Of a DNA stretch of 11,629 nt, positions 1-6,748 are shown in pieces (positions within the stretch are counted from its first letter, which is position 1; every line of letters begins with the position of its first letter). The notes below the pieces were generated by a model that had not been told where the DNA came from, searched no databases, and saw nothing but the letters and a program-made list of their open reading frames with translations. This DNA comes from an uncultured Prevotella sp. (GTDB lineage: Bacteria > Bacteroidota > Bacteroidia > Bacteroidales > Bacteroidaceae): assembly GCA_900553465.1 (NCBI GenBank), contig USDT01000050.1, positions 1 through 11,629 on the forward strand, read 5' to 3'. A program made the translations under genes and the position numbers.

Positions 1-16
1 AAAGGGTTCTGCTGCC

Positions 17-766
17 TTATGCAAGAAATAAAAAATGGAATTGATAGAACCCACCATAAGAGAAACCTTTCATCGATACGTCCGCCGTGGCTTCTCCTGT
101 TATGGTCCATTTGTCTTCGGCTGCGAGGTCTGCCTTCATGTTCTTCATCTTCACGTCGGCACGTGCCAGACCTACCAATACTTTCAGTTTCGCACCCAGG
201 CGCAGTTTGTCGTTTATCTGGCGTGAGTGGCCAAGTGCTATTTCCGCATACGACTGTGCATGAGCATTTATGTCGCCTATGTTATAGGTCTTGTTGCCTG
301 TGTTTTTCGCAAACTCGAACAGTTCGTATGGCAACGACATGCCCAGCGAGCTTTTGGAGTTTATCTCTATGGTGTTGTAACCGCCCCAAGCCTTGAATCC
401 TGCGGACAGAATGGCCAGACTGACATCGCCTGTTATGCGGTTGTTGCCGGTGCTGAAACCGCTCAGGGCGTCCTCTGCCGAGATGTAAGGGTTCATGAAT
501 GTTGTCATTTTCTTGTTGCTCTGCGACGGATACATCGGGTTGTGCATGATGACATCCTGATATCCGAAGTTGCCGTTGAGCTTTATGTTGATGTTGCCCA
601 TTGCCGGTATGGAGAAATAGTTCTGCTCGTTGCCCATTGCCGGATTGAGTGTGTGGCGGAACTTGTAGTCGTTGGTGAAGTAGGCCGAATTGAGAGTCTG
701 TGCAGCAGCACTGTATCCTATCATCACGATAACGGCCGTCAGTATGTTTCTGTATATTGTTTTCAT
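17..766 (-). CDS. DUF5723-like outer-membrane protein, apparently truncated
   Basis: The product has 249 residues and begins with a Sec signal peptide (Lys3, a hydrophobic stretch at about 8-20, probable cleavage after the Ala run before Gln23). The mature start, with its Asn-Pro-Ala-Met-Gly-Asn and Gly-Asn-Ile-Asn segments, resembles DUF5723 proteins, which I understand to be predicted beta-barrel envelope proteins of Bacteroidetes. The later part (Leu-Arg-Leu-Gly-Ala-Lys-Leu-Lys-Val) looks like barrel strands. Family members are usually well over 400 residues. This one resembles the family up to about residue 235 (Met-Lys-Gly-Phe), then runs into a short hydrophobic tail and a TAA at 17-19. 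A run of six A at 30-35 lies in that tail. So the gene may be frameshifted, rearranged or genuinely short, and the sequence beyond the window edge would decide. It starts 22 bp after the upstream lipoprotein gene and is probably co-transcribed with it. The exact function is unknown. Confidence 0.62.
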   Translation of the reverse strand: MKTIYRNILTAVIVMIGYSAAAQTLNSAYFTNDYKFRHTLNPAMGNEQNYFSIPAMGNINIKLNGNFGYQDVIMHNPMYPSQSNKKMTTFMNPYISAEDALSGFSTGNNRITGDVSLAILSAGFKAWGGYNTIEINSKSSLGMSLPYELFEFAKNTGNKTYNIGDINAHAQSYAEIALGHSRQINDKLRLGAKLKVLVGLARADVKMKNMKADLAAEDKWTITGEATADVSMKGFSYGGFYQFHFLFLA

Positions 767-788
767 TTTATGGTTCTTGTTGGTGTTG

Positions 789-2564
789 TTAATTGAAATC
801 GGCTATAATTTTTCCTGTTACCTTTATTTTCACGTCGCGTGCTATGAGGAAGTGCTTCTTCGAGTTGAGCGTCTTTCCTGTCACGCTGTCGGTTCCGTCT
901 TCCGATTTTGCCTTGCCCTGTATGGTGAGACGCAGACCGTCAATCTTCTTCATTGCGTCGGCCGTCTTCTTGGTTATGTTTATTGTGAGTGGTGTGTAGG
1001 CAGACTCTTCGCCGTCGGGCGACGCTATGACAGTGCCTGACACCTCTACGTTCACGTCAGTACTGATGTCGTTGCCGTTCTCGTCGATTGGTGTGGCCGT
1101 CAGTGTGAGATATGCCGGCACGCGGTTCTCTATGTTTGCCGTTACGGTGATGCACGCGTCGTCGCTCAGGTCGTAGTCTTCCAGATCCTTGTGCCATCCG
1201 TCTATCGAGTCTTTATACACAATGCTTGCGTTCTCGGCAAATGCGATTGGCGCCTCCACACTGTATTTCGGCGCGATGGTATAGGTATGGTCGAGCATGA
1301 ACTCGCTCTCTTTTGTCTTGTCGGCCATGGCCTCTGCGTCGAAGCTTATGTTGTCCGGTATTGTCTCGATGAGTGTCGATAGTTCTGGCACCTCATATGC
1401 GTTACTGCCATATTCAGCCTCTATTTCAGCTGTCTTTCTGCGACATATACAGATGTTTGTTGTTGTCGCCGGATGTATGGTCATCTGTGGTACAGTCACG
1501 CTTGCGGTTTTACGTCCGTCTTTAGTGGCTGTGATTGTGCCGTTCACCAGTCCTGTGGCGTTCATCGTGTTGTTTATCGCAACCATTATCTGCGGATTGT
1601 CGAGGTCGGCTCGCACGTCGCCGTCGGTCAGAAACTCCGGAACGCCGTTTATCTCAATGTTTCCGAGGCTGTTCAGATCGATTGAAGGATCGAACTTGCC
1701 TACGGCCGACACAGGCTTGAATGTGTCAAGGTTGAACGTGTTGTTTATCTCGAATCTTGTCTGCGACGGTGTACCTGTTATGTCGAGTGTTGCTTCCAGG
1801 CTCATGTCTATGTCGCCGGTCAGTGTTATGTCGCCGTTCTCTATGATCAGTTCGCCGTTGTCCATGTTGTCGGCAGAGAACACGAGCTCGTCTGTAGTCA
1901 CTGTCAGTGAGAGGTCGCGCGATGTGTTTACGCCAGTCAGAGTTATGACAGCACCGTTGTGTGAGAGCGTTCCGTTGCCGTTGCCCGACACACTTCCTAC
2001 GACGATATATTCAGGCATGAAGAACTGCAGCTTATCTATTGTCGGCATGACAGAGCTGAGCCCTTGTGGAAAATGCACACTGAGATCCATAGACGCAGGA
2101 TTGATGCTAACACGTGTGAGGTCCACTACGTCGTCCGAATGTCCGTCGTATGTGAATCGTCTGATACGCTGTGTATTGGAGAATTTTGTACGTGCATGGG
2201 CCTTGGCATTCTTTTTGGCCATGCTTTCGAGGTCTATCACAAAAGCCTGTCCGCTTGTGAGTTTCTCCATAATGGTGAATCCGTCCACCCTTATTTCCGT
2301 AACCTCGATCTCGTCACCCGTCTGTTCGAACACGTAGTCGCCATTGTCTCTTACTCTCACGCAGTCGCTGTTGTCGAGGTCGAGCACGTCAGCCAGTTTG
2401 ATAGTGTCGGTTGAACTTCCCGGAAGGGTCAGTTCGCCGCCTATGCCCACTGTGTTGTCAATGTTGTTGAAGTCATAATCGCTGTCGGTACACGCACCTG
2501 CAACGAAAGCCCCAGTCGCTATCATTGCGATTGTAGCTAAAACATTAATGTTTTTCTTCGTCAT
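789..2564 (-). CDS. Large surface lipoprotein of unknown family
   Basis: The product has 591 residues. The N-terminus is a lipoprotein signal: Lys3-Lys4, a hydrophobic stretch at about 6-21, and a lipobox Ala22-Gly23-Ala24-Cys25. The residues after Cys25 are Thr-Asp-Ser-Asp-Tyr-Asp, an acidic start of the kind linked to surface export of Bacteroidetes lipoproteins. The rest is rich in Thr, Asp, Ile and Val in short alternating stretches, which suggests stacked beta-sandwich domains, with no catalytic motif that I recognise. An unusual Ile-Cys-Ile-Cys-Arg-Arg segment lies near residues 372-377. The chain ends in a beta-strand-like Lys-Val-Thr-Gly-Lys-Ile-Ile segment. It is the first gene of a probable operon with the DUF5723-like gene 22 bp downstream, so the two products may act together at the outer membrane. 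That partnership is inferred from position only. I do not recognise the family and assign no function. Confidence 0.8.
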   Translation of the reverse strand: MTKKNINVLATIAMIATGAFVAGACTDSDYDFNNIDNTVGIGGELTLPGSSTDTIKLADVLDLDNSDCVRVRDNGDYVFEQTGDEIEVTEIRVDGFTIMEKLTSGQAFVIDLESMAKKNAKAHARTKFSNTQRIRRFTYDGHSDDVVDLTRVSINPASMDLSVHFPQGLSSVMPTIDKLQFFMPEYIVVGSVSGNGNGTLSHNGAVITLTGVNTSRDLSLTVTTDELVFSADNMDNGELIIENGDITLTGDIDMSLEATLDITGTPSQTRFEINNTFNLDTFKPVSAVGKFDPSIDLNSLGNIEINGVPEFLTDGDVRADLDNPQIMVAINNTMNATGLVNGTITATKDGRKTASVTVPQMTIHPATTTNICICRRKTAEIEAEYGSNAYEVPELSTLIETIPDNISFDAEAMADKTKESEFMLDHTYTIAPKYSVEAPIAFAENASIVYKDSIDGWHKDLEDYDLSDDACITVTANIENRVPAYLTLTATPIDENGNDISTDVNVEVSGTVIASPDGEESAYTPLTINITKKTADAMKKIDGLRLTIQGKAKSEDGTDSVTGKTLNSKKHFLIARDVKIKVTGKIIADFN

Positions 2565-2664
2565 TTTAGAAGTTTTGTATTTGTGTTTTATAAATATTGT
2601 TGTGAATTGTCGGTATCGCTATTCCAAAATTCGCATATAATGGGGCGTATGTAATAATAATGTG

Positions 2665-2672
2665 CAAAAATA
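2665..2672 (-). promoter_or_regulatory. Candidate -7 box for the lipoprotein operon
   Basis: Read on the minus strand this is TATTTTTG, which fits the Bacteroides -7 consensus TAnnTTTG. It lies about 100 bp upstream of the lipoprotein start at 2564. No TTTG sits at the expected distance upstream: the nearest is at 2685-2688, only 12 bp away. The surroundings are very AT-rich, so a chance match is quite possible. Confidence 0.3.
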
Positions 2673-2780
2673 AATAAAAATATTCAAAATATGTATATCT
2701 GAAACCAAATATTATTGGAAATGTCATGTAATAATCTTTTTCCGTGATACTTTTCCGTTTTTCTTCGCGATGTGCAACGA

Positions 2781-2798
2781 TATGCAGTTTTCTGCATA
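2781..2798. repeat. Perfect hairpin TATGCAG-TTTT-CTGCATA
   Basis: Seven bases (2781-2787) are exactly complementary to 2792-2798 around a TTTT loop. No T-run follows on either strand, so it is not a standard terminator. Its right side, TTTTCTGCATAAA (2788-2800), recurs exactly at 3201-3213. Confidence 0.6.
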
Positions 2799-2987
2799 AA
2801 TATGTAATTTGAAAAGTAAAAAATTTTGACAGATGAAATTTTTAAAATAGAAATGCGACGTCGGAAAATTATGCATAAGAAATGAATAAAAATGCAATGC
2901 GAGTCGGATTTTTGATTTACGGTTTACAGGAAAGGCTTTTTCATGTGTCGAAACGGTGTGTATTGAGGTGTATTATGGACTGTTTCG

Positions 2988-3216
2988 CACTGCAAAAGAG
3001 GCTATATCACCACGCATAAAAGGCTCTTTCGCAACGCGTTGCGGGGCGTTTGAAAATCCGGTTGAGGCTATGTCGTTGACAGACAGATGTTTACGTATAT
3101 TGCCAGAAATTCGCGTATTTGCCACCGGAAAGTTTTTTCTTCATTCCGACGGCACTCTCGTGAAGTTGACATCTCTTTTTTATGCATTTTCCGTTGCATA
3201 TTTTCTGCATAAACGG
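2988..3216. repeat. Repeat-like intergenic element with palindrome and spaced AGGCT motifs
   Basis: AGGCT occurs at 2999, 3021 and 3065, intervals of 22 and 44 bp, in related contexts (GCAAAAGAGGCT, GCATAAAAGGCT, GGTTGAGGCT). Between them CGCAACGCGTTGCG (3030-3043) is a perfect 14-bp palindrome. The right part has TATGCA...TGCATA (3181-3200) and a bulged stem CCGTT-GCA / TGC-ata-AACGG (3191-3216). From memory, similar segments occur as interspersed non-coding repeats in Bacteroidales genomes and are sometimes annotated as tiny hypothetical proteins. That recollection is not verified here. The boundaries given are approximate. Confidence 0.4.
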
Positions 3217-3330
3217 GTGACGTCTTAGGGTAGTCCGTTATGCTGTCTGTTGACATGATTTTCGTGTATACCGGCTCCGCGTGAAGGCAAAAAAACGGAT
3301 TTATTCTGCCTTTTTGCATCCCGTTTTTCG

Positions 3331-3338
3331 TATCTTTG
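3331..3338 (+). promoter_or_regulatory. -7 promoter box for the GH3 gene
   Basis: TATCTTTG matches TAnnTTTG exactly and lies 32 bp before the GH3 start codon, which would give a leader of roughly 25-30 nt. A TTTG at 3313-3316 is only 14 bp upstream, shorter than the usual 18-20 bp, so the -33 element is weak or absent. Confidence 0.55.
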
Positions 3339-3370
3339 CGATGTAGTTTATCTTGACATAATAACGTAGA

Positions 3371-5680
3371 ATGAATTTCAGAGCTTTTGCGGTACACGTA
3401 ACCGTGTGCCTGTCTGTTGCCGTTGCGTCGCACGCACAGACATACAAAGATCCCAATGCAAGTATTGACGAGCGTGTGGAAGACCTTCTCGGTCGTATGA
3501 CTCTTGAGGAGAAGATAGCGCAGATGAACATGAACGGCATGGGCGAATACCGTCAGTTGCCTCACGGGGCAGGCGTCGTTGAGAGTCCTTTCATCAGTGT
3601 ACAGGAGATTGCACGCATGTCTTCCGAAACCAAACGTTATGCACGTGAGAATACACGTCTGGGCATACCGCCCATTCAGATAGGCGAGTGTCTGCACGGA
3701 CAATTGGCAATGGGCGCCACCATTTTTCCGCAAGCCATAGCGCAGGGAAGCACGTGGAATCCGGCACTTGTGGAGCGTATGGCTTCGGTCATAGCGCTTG
3801 AGGCTTCGGCATCGGGAGTGGATCAGGCGCTGTCGCCGCTGTTCGATCTGGCCCGCGAACCTCGTTATGGACGCACGGAGGAATGTTACGGTGAGGACCC
3901 TTACCTCGTGGCGCGCATGGGTGTGGCCTTTGTCGAGGGCATGCAGGGCAAGGCTGAATACACACGTGTACACGGCATAGCTCCCGGCAAACTGATGTGC
4001 ACGGCCAAACATTTCGCCGGTTACAGTGTGCCTGCAGGCGGAATAAATCTCGCTCCGTCGTCGTTGGGTGAGCGCGAGATGCGCACTCTCCATCTGTATC
4101 CGTTCGAGAAAGTGGTGAAGGAAGCCAATGTGTGTGCTGTGATGCCGTCGTACAATGAGGTGGACGGCATGCCTGCCCACAGCAACCGCTGGTTGCTCAC
4201 CGATGTCTTGCGCGGAGAGTGGGGCTTCGGCGGATATGTATTCACCGATTACGGAGGCCTGAGCCAGTTGCACAACTTCCATCATGTGGCAGCCGATGCG
4301 TCTGAGGCGGCAGTCATGGGCATCAATGCCGGTGTTGATCTTGAGGCCGCGCGTCCCGATGCTTACGCCCGTTTGTCCGATCTTGTGAAGGCCGGCAAGG
4401 TGAAGGAGGAGCAGATCGATACTGCTGTCAGACGTATACTGCGTGCCAAGTTCATGGCGGGACTGTTCGATAAACCTTATCCCGATCCGGAACGTCTGTC
4501 TGAAGTGGTTCACCGTCCGGAGCATGTGGCGCTGGCATTGGAGGTAGCGCAGGAGTCGGCAGTACTGTTGAAGAACGATAGCGCGCTGCTTCCGCTCGAC
4601 GCTTCGAAGCTGAAGTCGATAGCCGTCATCGGTCCGAACGCCGACCAGGTGCAGTATGGCGACTATACTTATACGCGCGACAACCGCTCGGGTGTCACCA
4701 TATTGCAAGGTCTGCGCGACAGGCTCGGCAGCCGTGTGCAGATAAACTATGCCAAGGGATGCAACATCACGGGCAGCGACCGTTCTGGCATTGATGCGGC
4801 GGTTGAGGCTGCAAGCAAGAGCGATGTGGCTGTAGTGGTGCTCGGCGAGACGAGCGTCATACTCTCAGGTCTGGGCTGGGGCGTCGGACTTGGAGAGAAT
4901 GAGCCGCGCGATCCGTTTGTGTCGGGCGAGGGTTACGACCTCACCAGTCTCGATCCTCCCGGCGTACAGCGCGAGCTTTTGCAGGCAGTCTGCGCCACGG
5001 GCAAGCCTGTTGTGCTCGTCATGGTGCACGGACGTCCGTGGTCTATTGATTGGGAGAAGGACCACGTTCCGGCAATTCTCGAGGCATGGTATCCCGGAGA
5101 GCAGGGCGGCAATGCCATAGCCGGCATATTGCTCGGCGATGTCAATCCGTCGGGAAGACTCAACTGCTCGGTTCCCCGTTCGGTGGGTCATCTGCCGGTC
5201 ACATACGATTATAAACCAAGTGCGCGTGGCATAAACCGCGAACCGGGCACTCCCGAAAAGCCGGGACGTGACTATGTGTTCTCATCGCCCGCGCCGCTGT
5301 TCGCCTTCGGACACGGACTCAGTTACACGACGTTCGAATACAGCGACCTCAAAATAGACAACAACGCATCGGCAAAGACTGTTCGGGTGAGCGTAAACGT
5401 GCGCAATACAGGCAGCCGCGACGGCAAGGAGGTGGTGCAGCTTTATGTGAACGACCGCGTCAGTTCGGTGACAACACCGCAGAAAATGCTGAAAGGTTTT
5501 GACAAGATAGAACTGAAGGCGGGTGAGCAGAAGACCGTTACCTTTGACCTTCCTTACGACGAACTGGCGCTGTGGAATGCATCCATGCAGCGTGTTGTCG
5601 AGCCGGGCGAGTTCGCGGTGATGATAGGTCGCTCGGCCGAGGACATCGCTCTGTCGGGCAGTTTTGTCGTCAGCGACTGA
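3371..5680 (+). CDS. Secreted GH3 beta-glycosidase (beta-glucosidase/xylosidase type)
   Basis: This 769-residue enzyme hydrolyses terminal beta-linked sugars from oligosaccharides, probably in the periplasm. Residues 1-22 form a Sec signal peptide with likely cleavage after Ser-His-Ala. The GH3 barrel follows: Met-Thr-Leu-Glu-Glu-Lys-Ile at 43-49, Gly-Arg-Thr-Glu-Glu-Cys-Tyr-Gly-Glu-Asp at 167-176, Lys213-His214-Phe215, and the nucleophile motif Phe-Thr-Asp-Tyr-Gly with Asp293. The alpha/beta sandwich spans about 390-610, with Glu520 in Ser-Gly-Glu-Gly-Tyr-Asp as acid/base candidate. Gly-His-Gly-Leu-Ser-Tyr at 647-652 leads into a C-terminal fibronectin-III-like domain (about 660-765). The length is normal for a three-domain GH3. 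The region before Glu520 (495-519) is glycine-rich and looks longer than in BglX. The start is supported by the signal peptide and the -7 box 32 bp upstream. The gene stands alone. The substrate (glucoside, xyloside or other) cannot be told from sequence. Confidence 0.93.
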   Translation: MNFRAFAVHVTVCLSVAVASHAQTYKDPNASIDERVEDLLGRMTLEEKIAQMNMNGMGEYRQLPHGAGVVESPFISVQEIARMSSETKRYARENTRLGIPPIQIGECLHGQLAMGATIFPQAIAQGSTWNPALVERMASVIALEASASGVDQALSPLFDLAREPRYGRTEECYGEDPYLVARMGVAFVEGMQGKAEYTRVHGIAPGKLMCTAKHFAGYSVPAGGINLAPSSLGEREMRTLHLYPFEKVVKEANVCAVMPSYNEVDGMPAHSNRWLLTDVLRGEWGFGGYVFTDYGGLSQLHNFHHVAADASEAAVMGINAGVDLEAARPDAYARLSDLVKAGKVKEEQIDTAVRRILRAKFMAGLFDKPYPDPERLSEVVHRPEHVALALEVAQESAVLLKNDSALLPLDASKLKSIAVIGPNADQVQYGDYTYTRDNRSGVTILQGLRDRLGSRVQINYAKGCNITGSDRSGIDAAVEAASKSDVAVVVLGETSVILSGLGWGVGLGENEPRDPFVSGEGYDLTSLDPPGVQRELLQAVCATGKPVVLVMVHGRPWSIDWEKDHVPAILEAWYPGEQGGNAIAGILLGDVNPSGRLNCSVPRSVGHLPVTYDYKPSARGINREPGTPEKPGRDYVFSSPAPLFAFGHGLSYTTFEYSDLKIDNNASAKTVRVSVNVRNTGSRDGKEVVQLYVNDRVSSVTTPQKMLKGFDKIELKAGEQKTVTFDLPYDELALWNASMQRVVEPGEFAVMIGRSAEDIALSGSFVVSD

Positions 5681-5738
5681 CGAAAGCGCCCGTCCGGCGG
5701 TGAGTGAATGTATTTGTCGCTATCTTTTTGCGATTTAA

Positions 5739-5768
5739 TTTGTATCTCACATTTTTATTTTATCTTTG
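5739..5768 (+). promoter_or_regulatory. Bacteroides-type promoter for folP-cdaA
   Basis: TTTG (5739-5742) and TATCTTTG (5761-5768) are separated by 18 bp, a good fit to the Bacteroides -33/-7 promoter. Transcription would start near 5772-5775, leaving a leader of about 75-85 nt before folP. I see no riboswitch or strong hairpin in the leader. Confidence 0.65.
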
Positions 5769-5848
5769 CATAAGACATTGCTTCGCCCGGCAATTTGAGA
5801 GCAAGTTCTCATTCGTCCGTATGCGATGTATTCTGAAAAATAGGATTT

Positions 5849-6703
5849 ATGCACGATATGAAATATACGATAAACGTCCGTGGCAGGCTTCTCGACCTGT
5901 CGGTGCCGCAGGTGATGGGCATTCTCAATGCCACGCCCGACTCGTTCTTTGCCGGCAGTCGCCGTCAGACAGAGACTGAGATAGCCTTCAGATCCAACGA
6001 AATAATAGAGCAGGGCGGAACCATAATTGATGTGGGAGCGTTCTCCACACGCCCCGGAGCCGACGAGGTGAGCGAACAGGAGGAGACCGAACGCCTGCGC
6101 CGTGCGCTCGCAATAGTACGCCGCGAGCAGCCTGACGCCGTACTCTCTGTGGACACTTACAGACCGGCAGTGGCCCGTATGTGTGTGGAGGAGTTCGGTG
6201 CCGACATCATAAACGATGTGTCCGAAGGCGGCATTACGGGTATTGTCAACACCCCGATACACGAGGATGAGAGCATGTTTGAGACTGTAGCGCGTCTGCG
6301 TGTGGCTTACATCCTCATGTCGGTAAAGCCCGACTTGTACAGCATGATGAAGGCTTTTGCGGCCGAGGTGCAGCAGTTGCGCGACCTGGGCATGAAGGAT
6401 GTTATACTCGATCCGGGCTTCGGCTTCGGCAAAACACTTGAGCAGAACTACCGCATAATGGACGGAATGGAACGTCTGCATGAGCTCGGTCTGCCGCTGC
6501 TTGTGGGCATATCGCGCAAAAGCATGATATCGCGTCTGCTTCAGACCGATGCTTCCGGTGCGCTCAACGGCACCACCGTGCTCAACACCATAGCACTTCT
6601 CAAGGGCGCATCTATACTGCGTGTGCACGATGTCAGGGAGTGTGTGGAGGCTGTTAAAATCGTAAGCGCCATGCGGACGGATGCCACCGGCGCAGACATA
6701 TAG
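5849..6703 (+). CDS. folP: Dihydropteroate synthase
   Basis: FolP joins 6-hydroxymethyl-7,8-dihydropterin diphosphate to p-aminobenzoate, giving dihydropteroate for folate synthesis in the cytoplasm. It is the target of sulfonamides. The 284-residue product shows the family landmarks in order: Met-Gly-Ile-Leu-Asn-Ala-Thr-Pro-Asp-Ser-Phe (23-33), Ser-Val-Asp-Thr with Asp102, Ile-Asn-Asp with Asn122, Asp-Pro-Gly-Phe-Gly-Phe-Gly-Lys from Asp188, Ser-Arg-Lys-Ser with Lys224, and Arg258-Val-His260-Asp near the end. The usual His-Met-Arg/Gln-Gly-x-Pro segment after the Asn-Asp strand is missing: residues 154-162 read Tyr-Ile-Leu-Met-Ser-Val-Lys-Pro-Asp and the following helix is shorter. An in-frame ATG at 5858 (Met4-Lys-Tyr-Thr-Ile) is an equally good and perhaps better start. 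It is probably co-transcribed with cdaA, 45 bp downstream. Confidence 0.93.
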   Translation: MHDMKYTINVRGRLLDLSVPQVMGILNATPDSFFAGSRRQTETEIAFRSNEIIEQGGTIIDVGAFSTRPGADEVSEQEETERLRRALAIVRREQPDAVLSVDTYRPAVARMCVEEFGADIINDVSEGGITGIVNTPIHEDESMFETVARLRVAYILMSVKPDLYSMMKAFAAEVQQLRDLGMKDVILDPGFGFGKTLEQNYRIMDGMERLHELGLPLLVGISRKSMISRLLQTDASGALNGTTVLNTIALLKGASILRVHDVRECVEAVKIVSAMRTDATGADI

Positions 6704-6748
6704 TGTGGATAATCATCAGTTTCAGTTTAACGGCAATAATCAACGGCA

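Larger units (their letters stand above)
2565..3370. other. Long gene-poor intergenic region between divergent genes
   Basis: About 806 bp separate the lipoprotein gene (minus) from the GH3 gene (plus). The part up to about 2930 is strongly AT-rich and holds a 7-bp-stem hairpin (2781-2798). The part from about 2950 to 3230 is richer in GC and repeat-like. The final 70 bp hold the GH3 promoter candidate. An open frame at 2956-3228 (90 codons) crosses the repeat-like part, but it has no domain I know, no promoter box just upstream and a composition unlike the neighbouring proteins, so I do not call it a gene. Confidence 0.7.

Noticed and set aside
1297..2337. A 346-codon open frame on the plus strand
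   Set aside because: Antisense to the lipoprotein gene; the Ser/Val-rich product has no signal peptide or domain, while the minus-strand frame has a clear lipobox.
2956..3228. A 90-codon open frame on the plus strand
   Set aside because: It runs across the repeat-like segment, has no domain or signal I know, and no TAnnTTTG box just upstream. It is more likely an accidental frame in a non-coding repeat.
3284..3328. Two overlapping stems (AAGGCA/TGCCTT and AAAAACGG/CCGTTTTT) before the GH3 promoter
   Set aside because: They are mutually exclusive with loops of 17 and 22 nt, and no gene reads into them on the plus strand, so a terminator or attenuator call is not supported.
3068..4708. A 546-codon open frame on the minus strand
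   Set aside because: It lies antisense to the GH3 gene. The Arg-, His- and Cys-rich product has no domain, and the GH3 reading frame is clearly the real one.
5687..5733. Small hairpins after the GH3 gene (CGCC/GGCG and TCGC/GCGA)
   Set aside because: The stems are only four bases long and lack a proper T-run, too weak to call a terminator.
5747..6628. A 293-codon open frame on the minus strand
   Set aside because: Antisense shadow of folP with low-complexity, His/Tyr/Arg-rich content.
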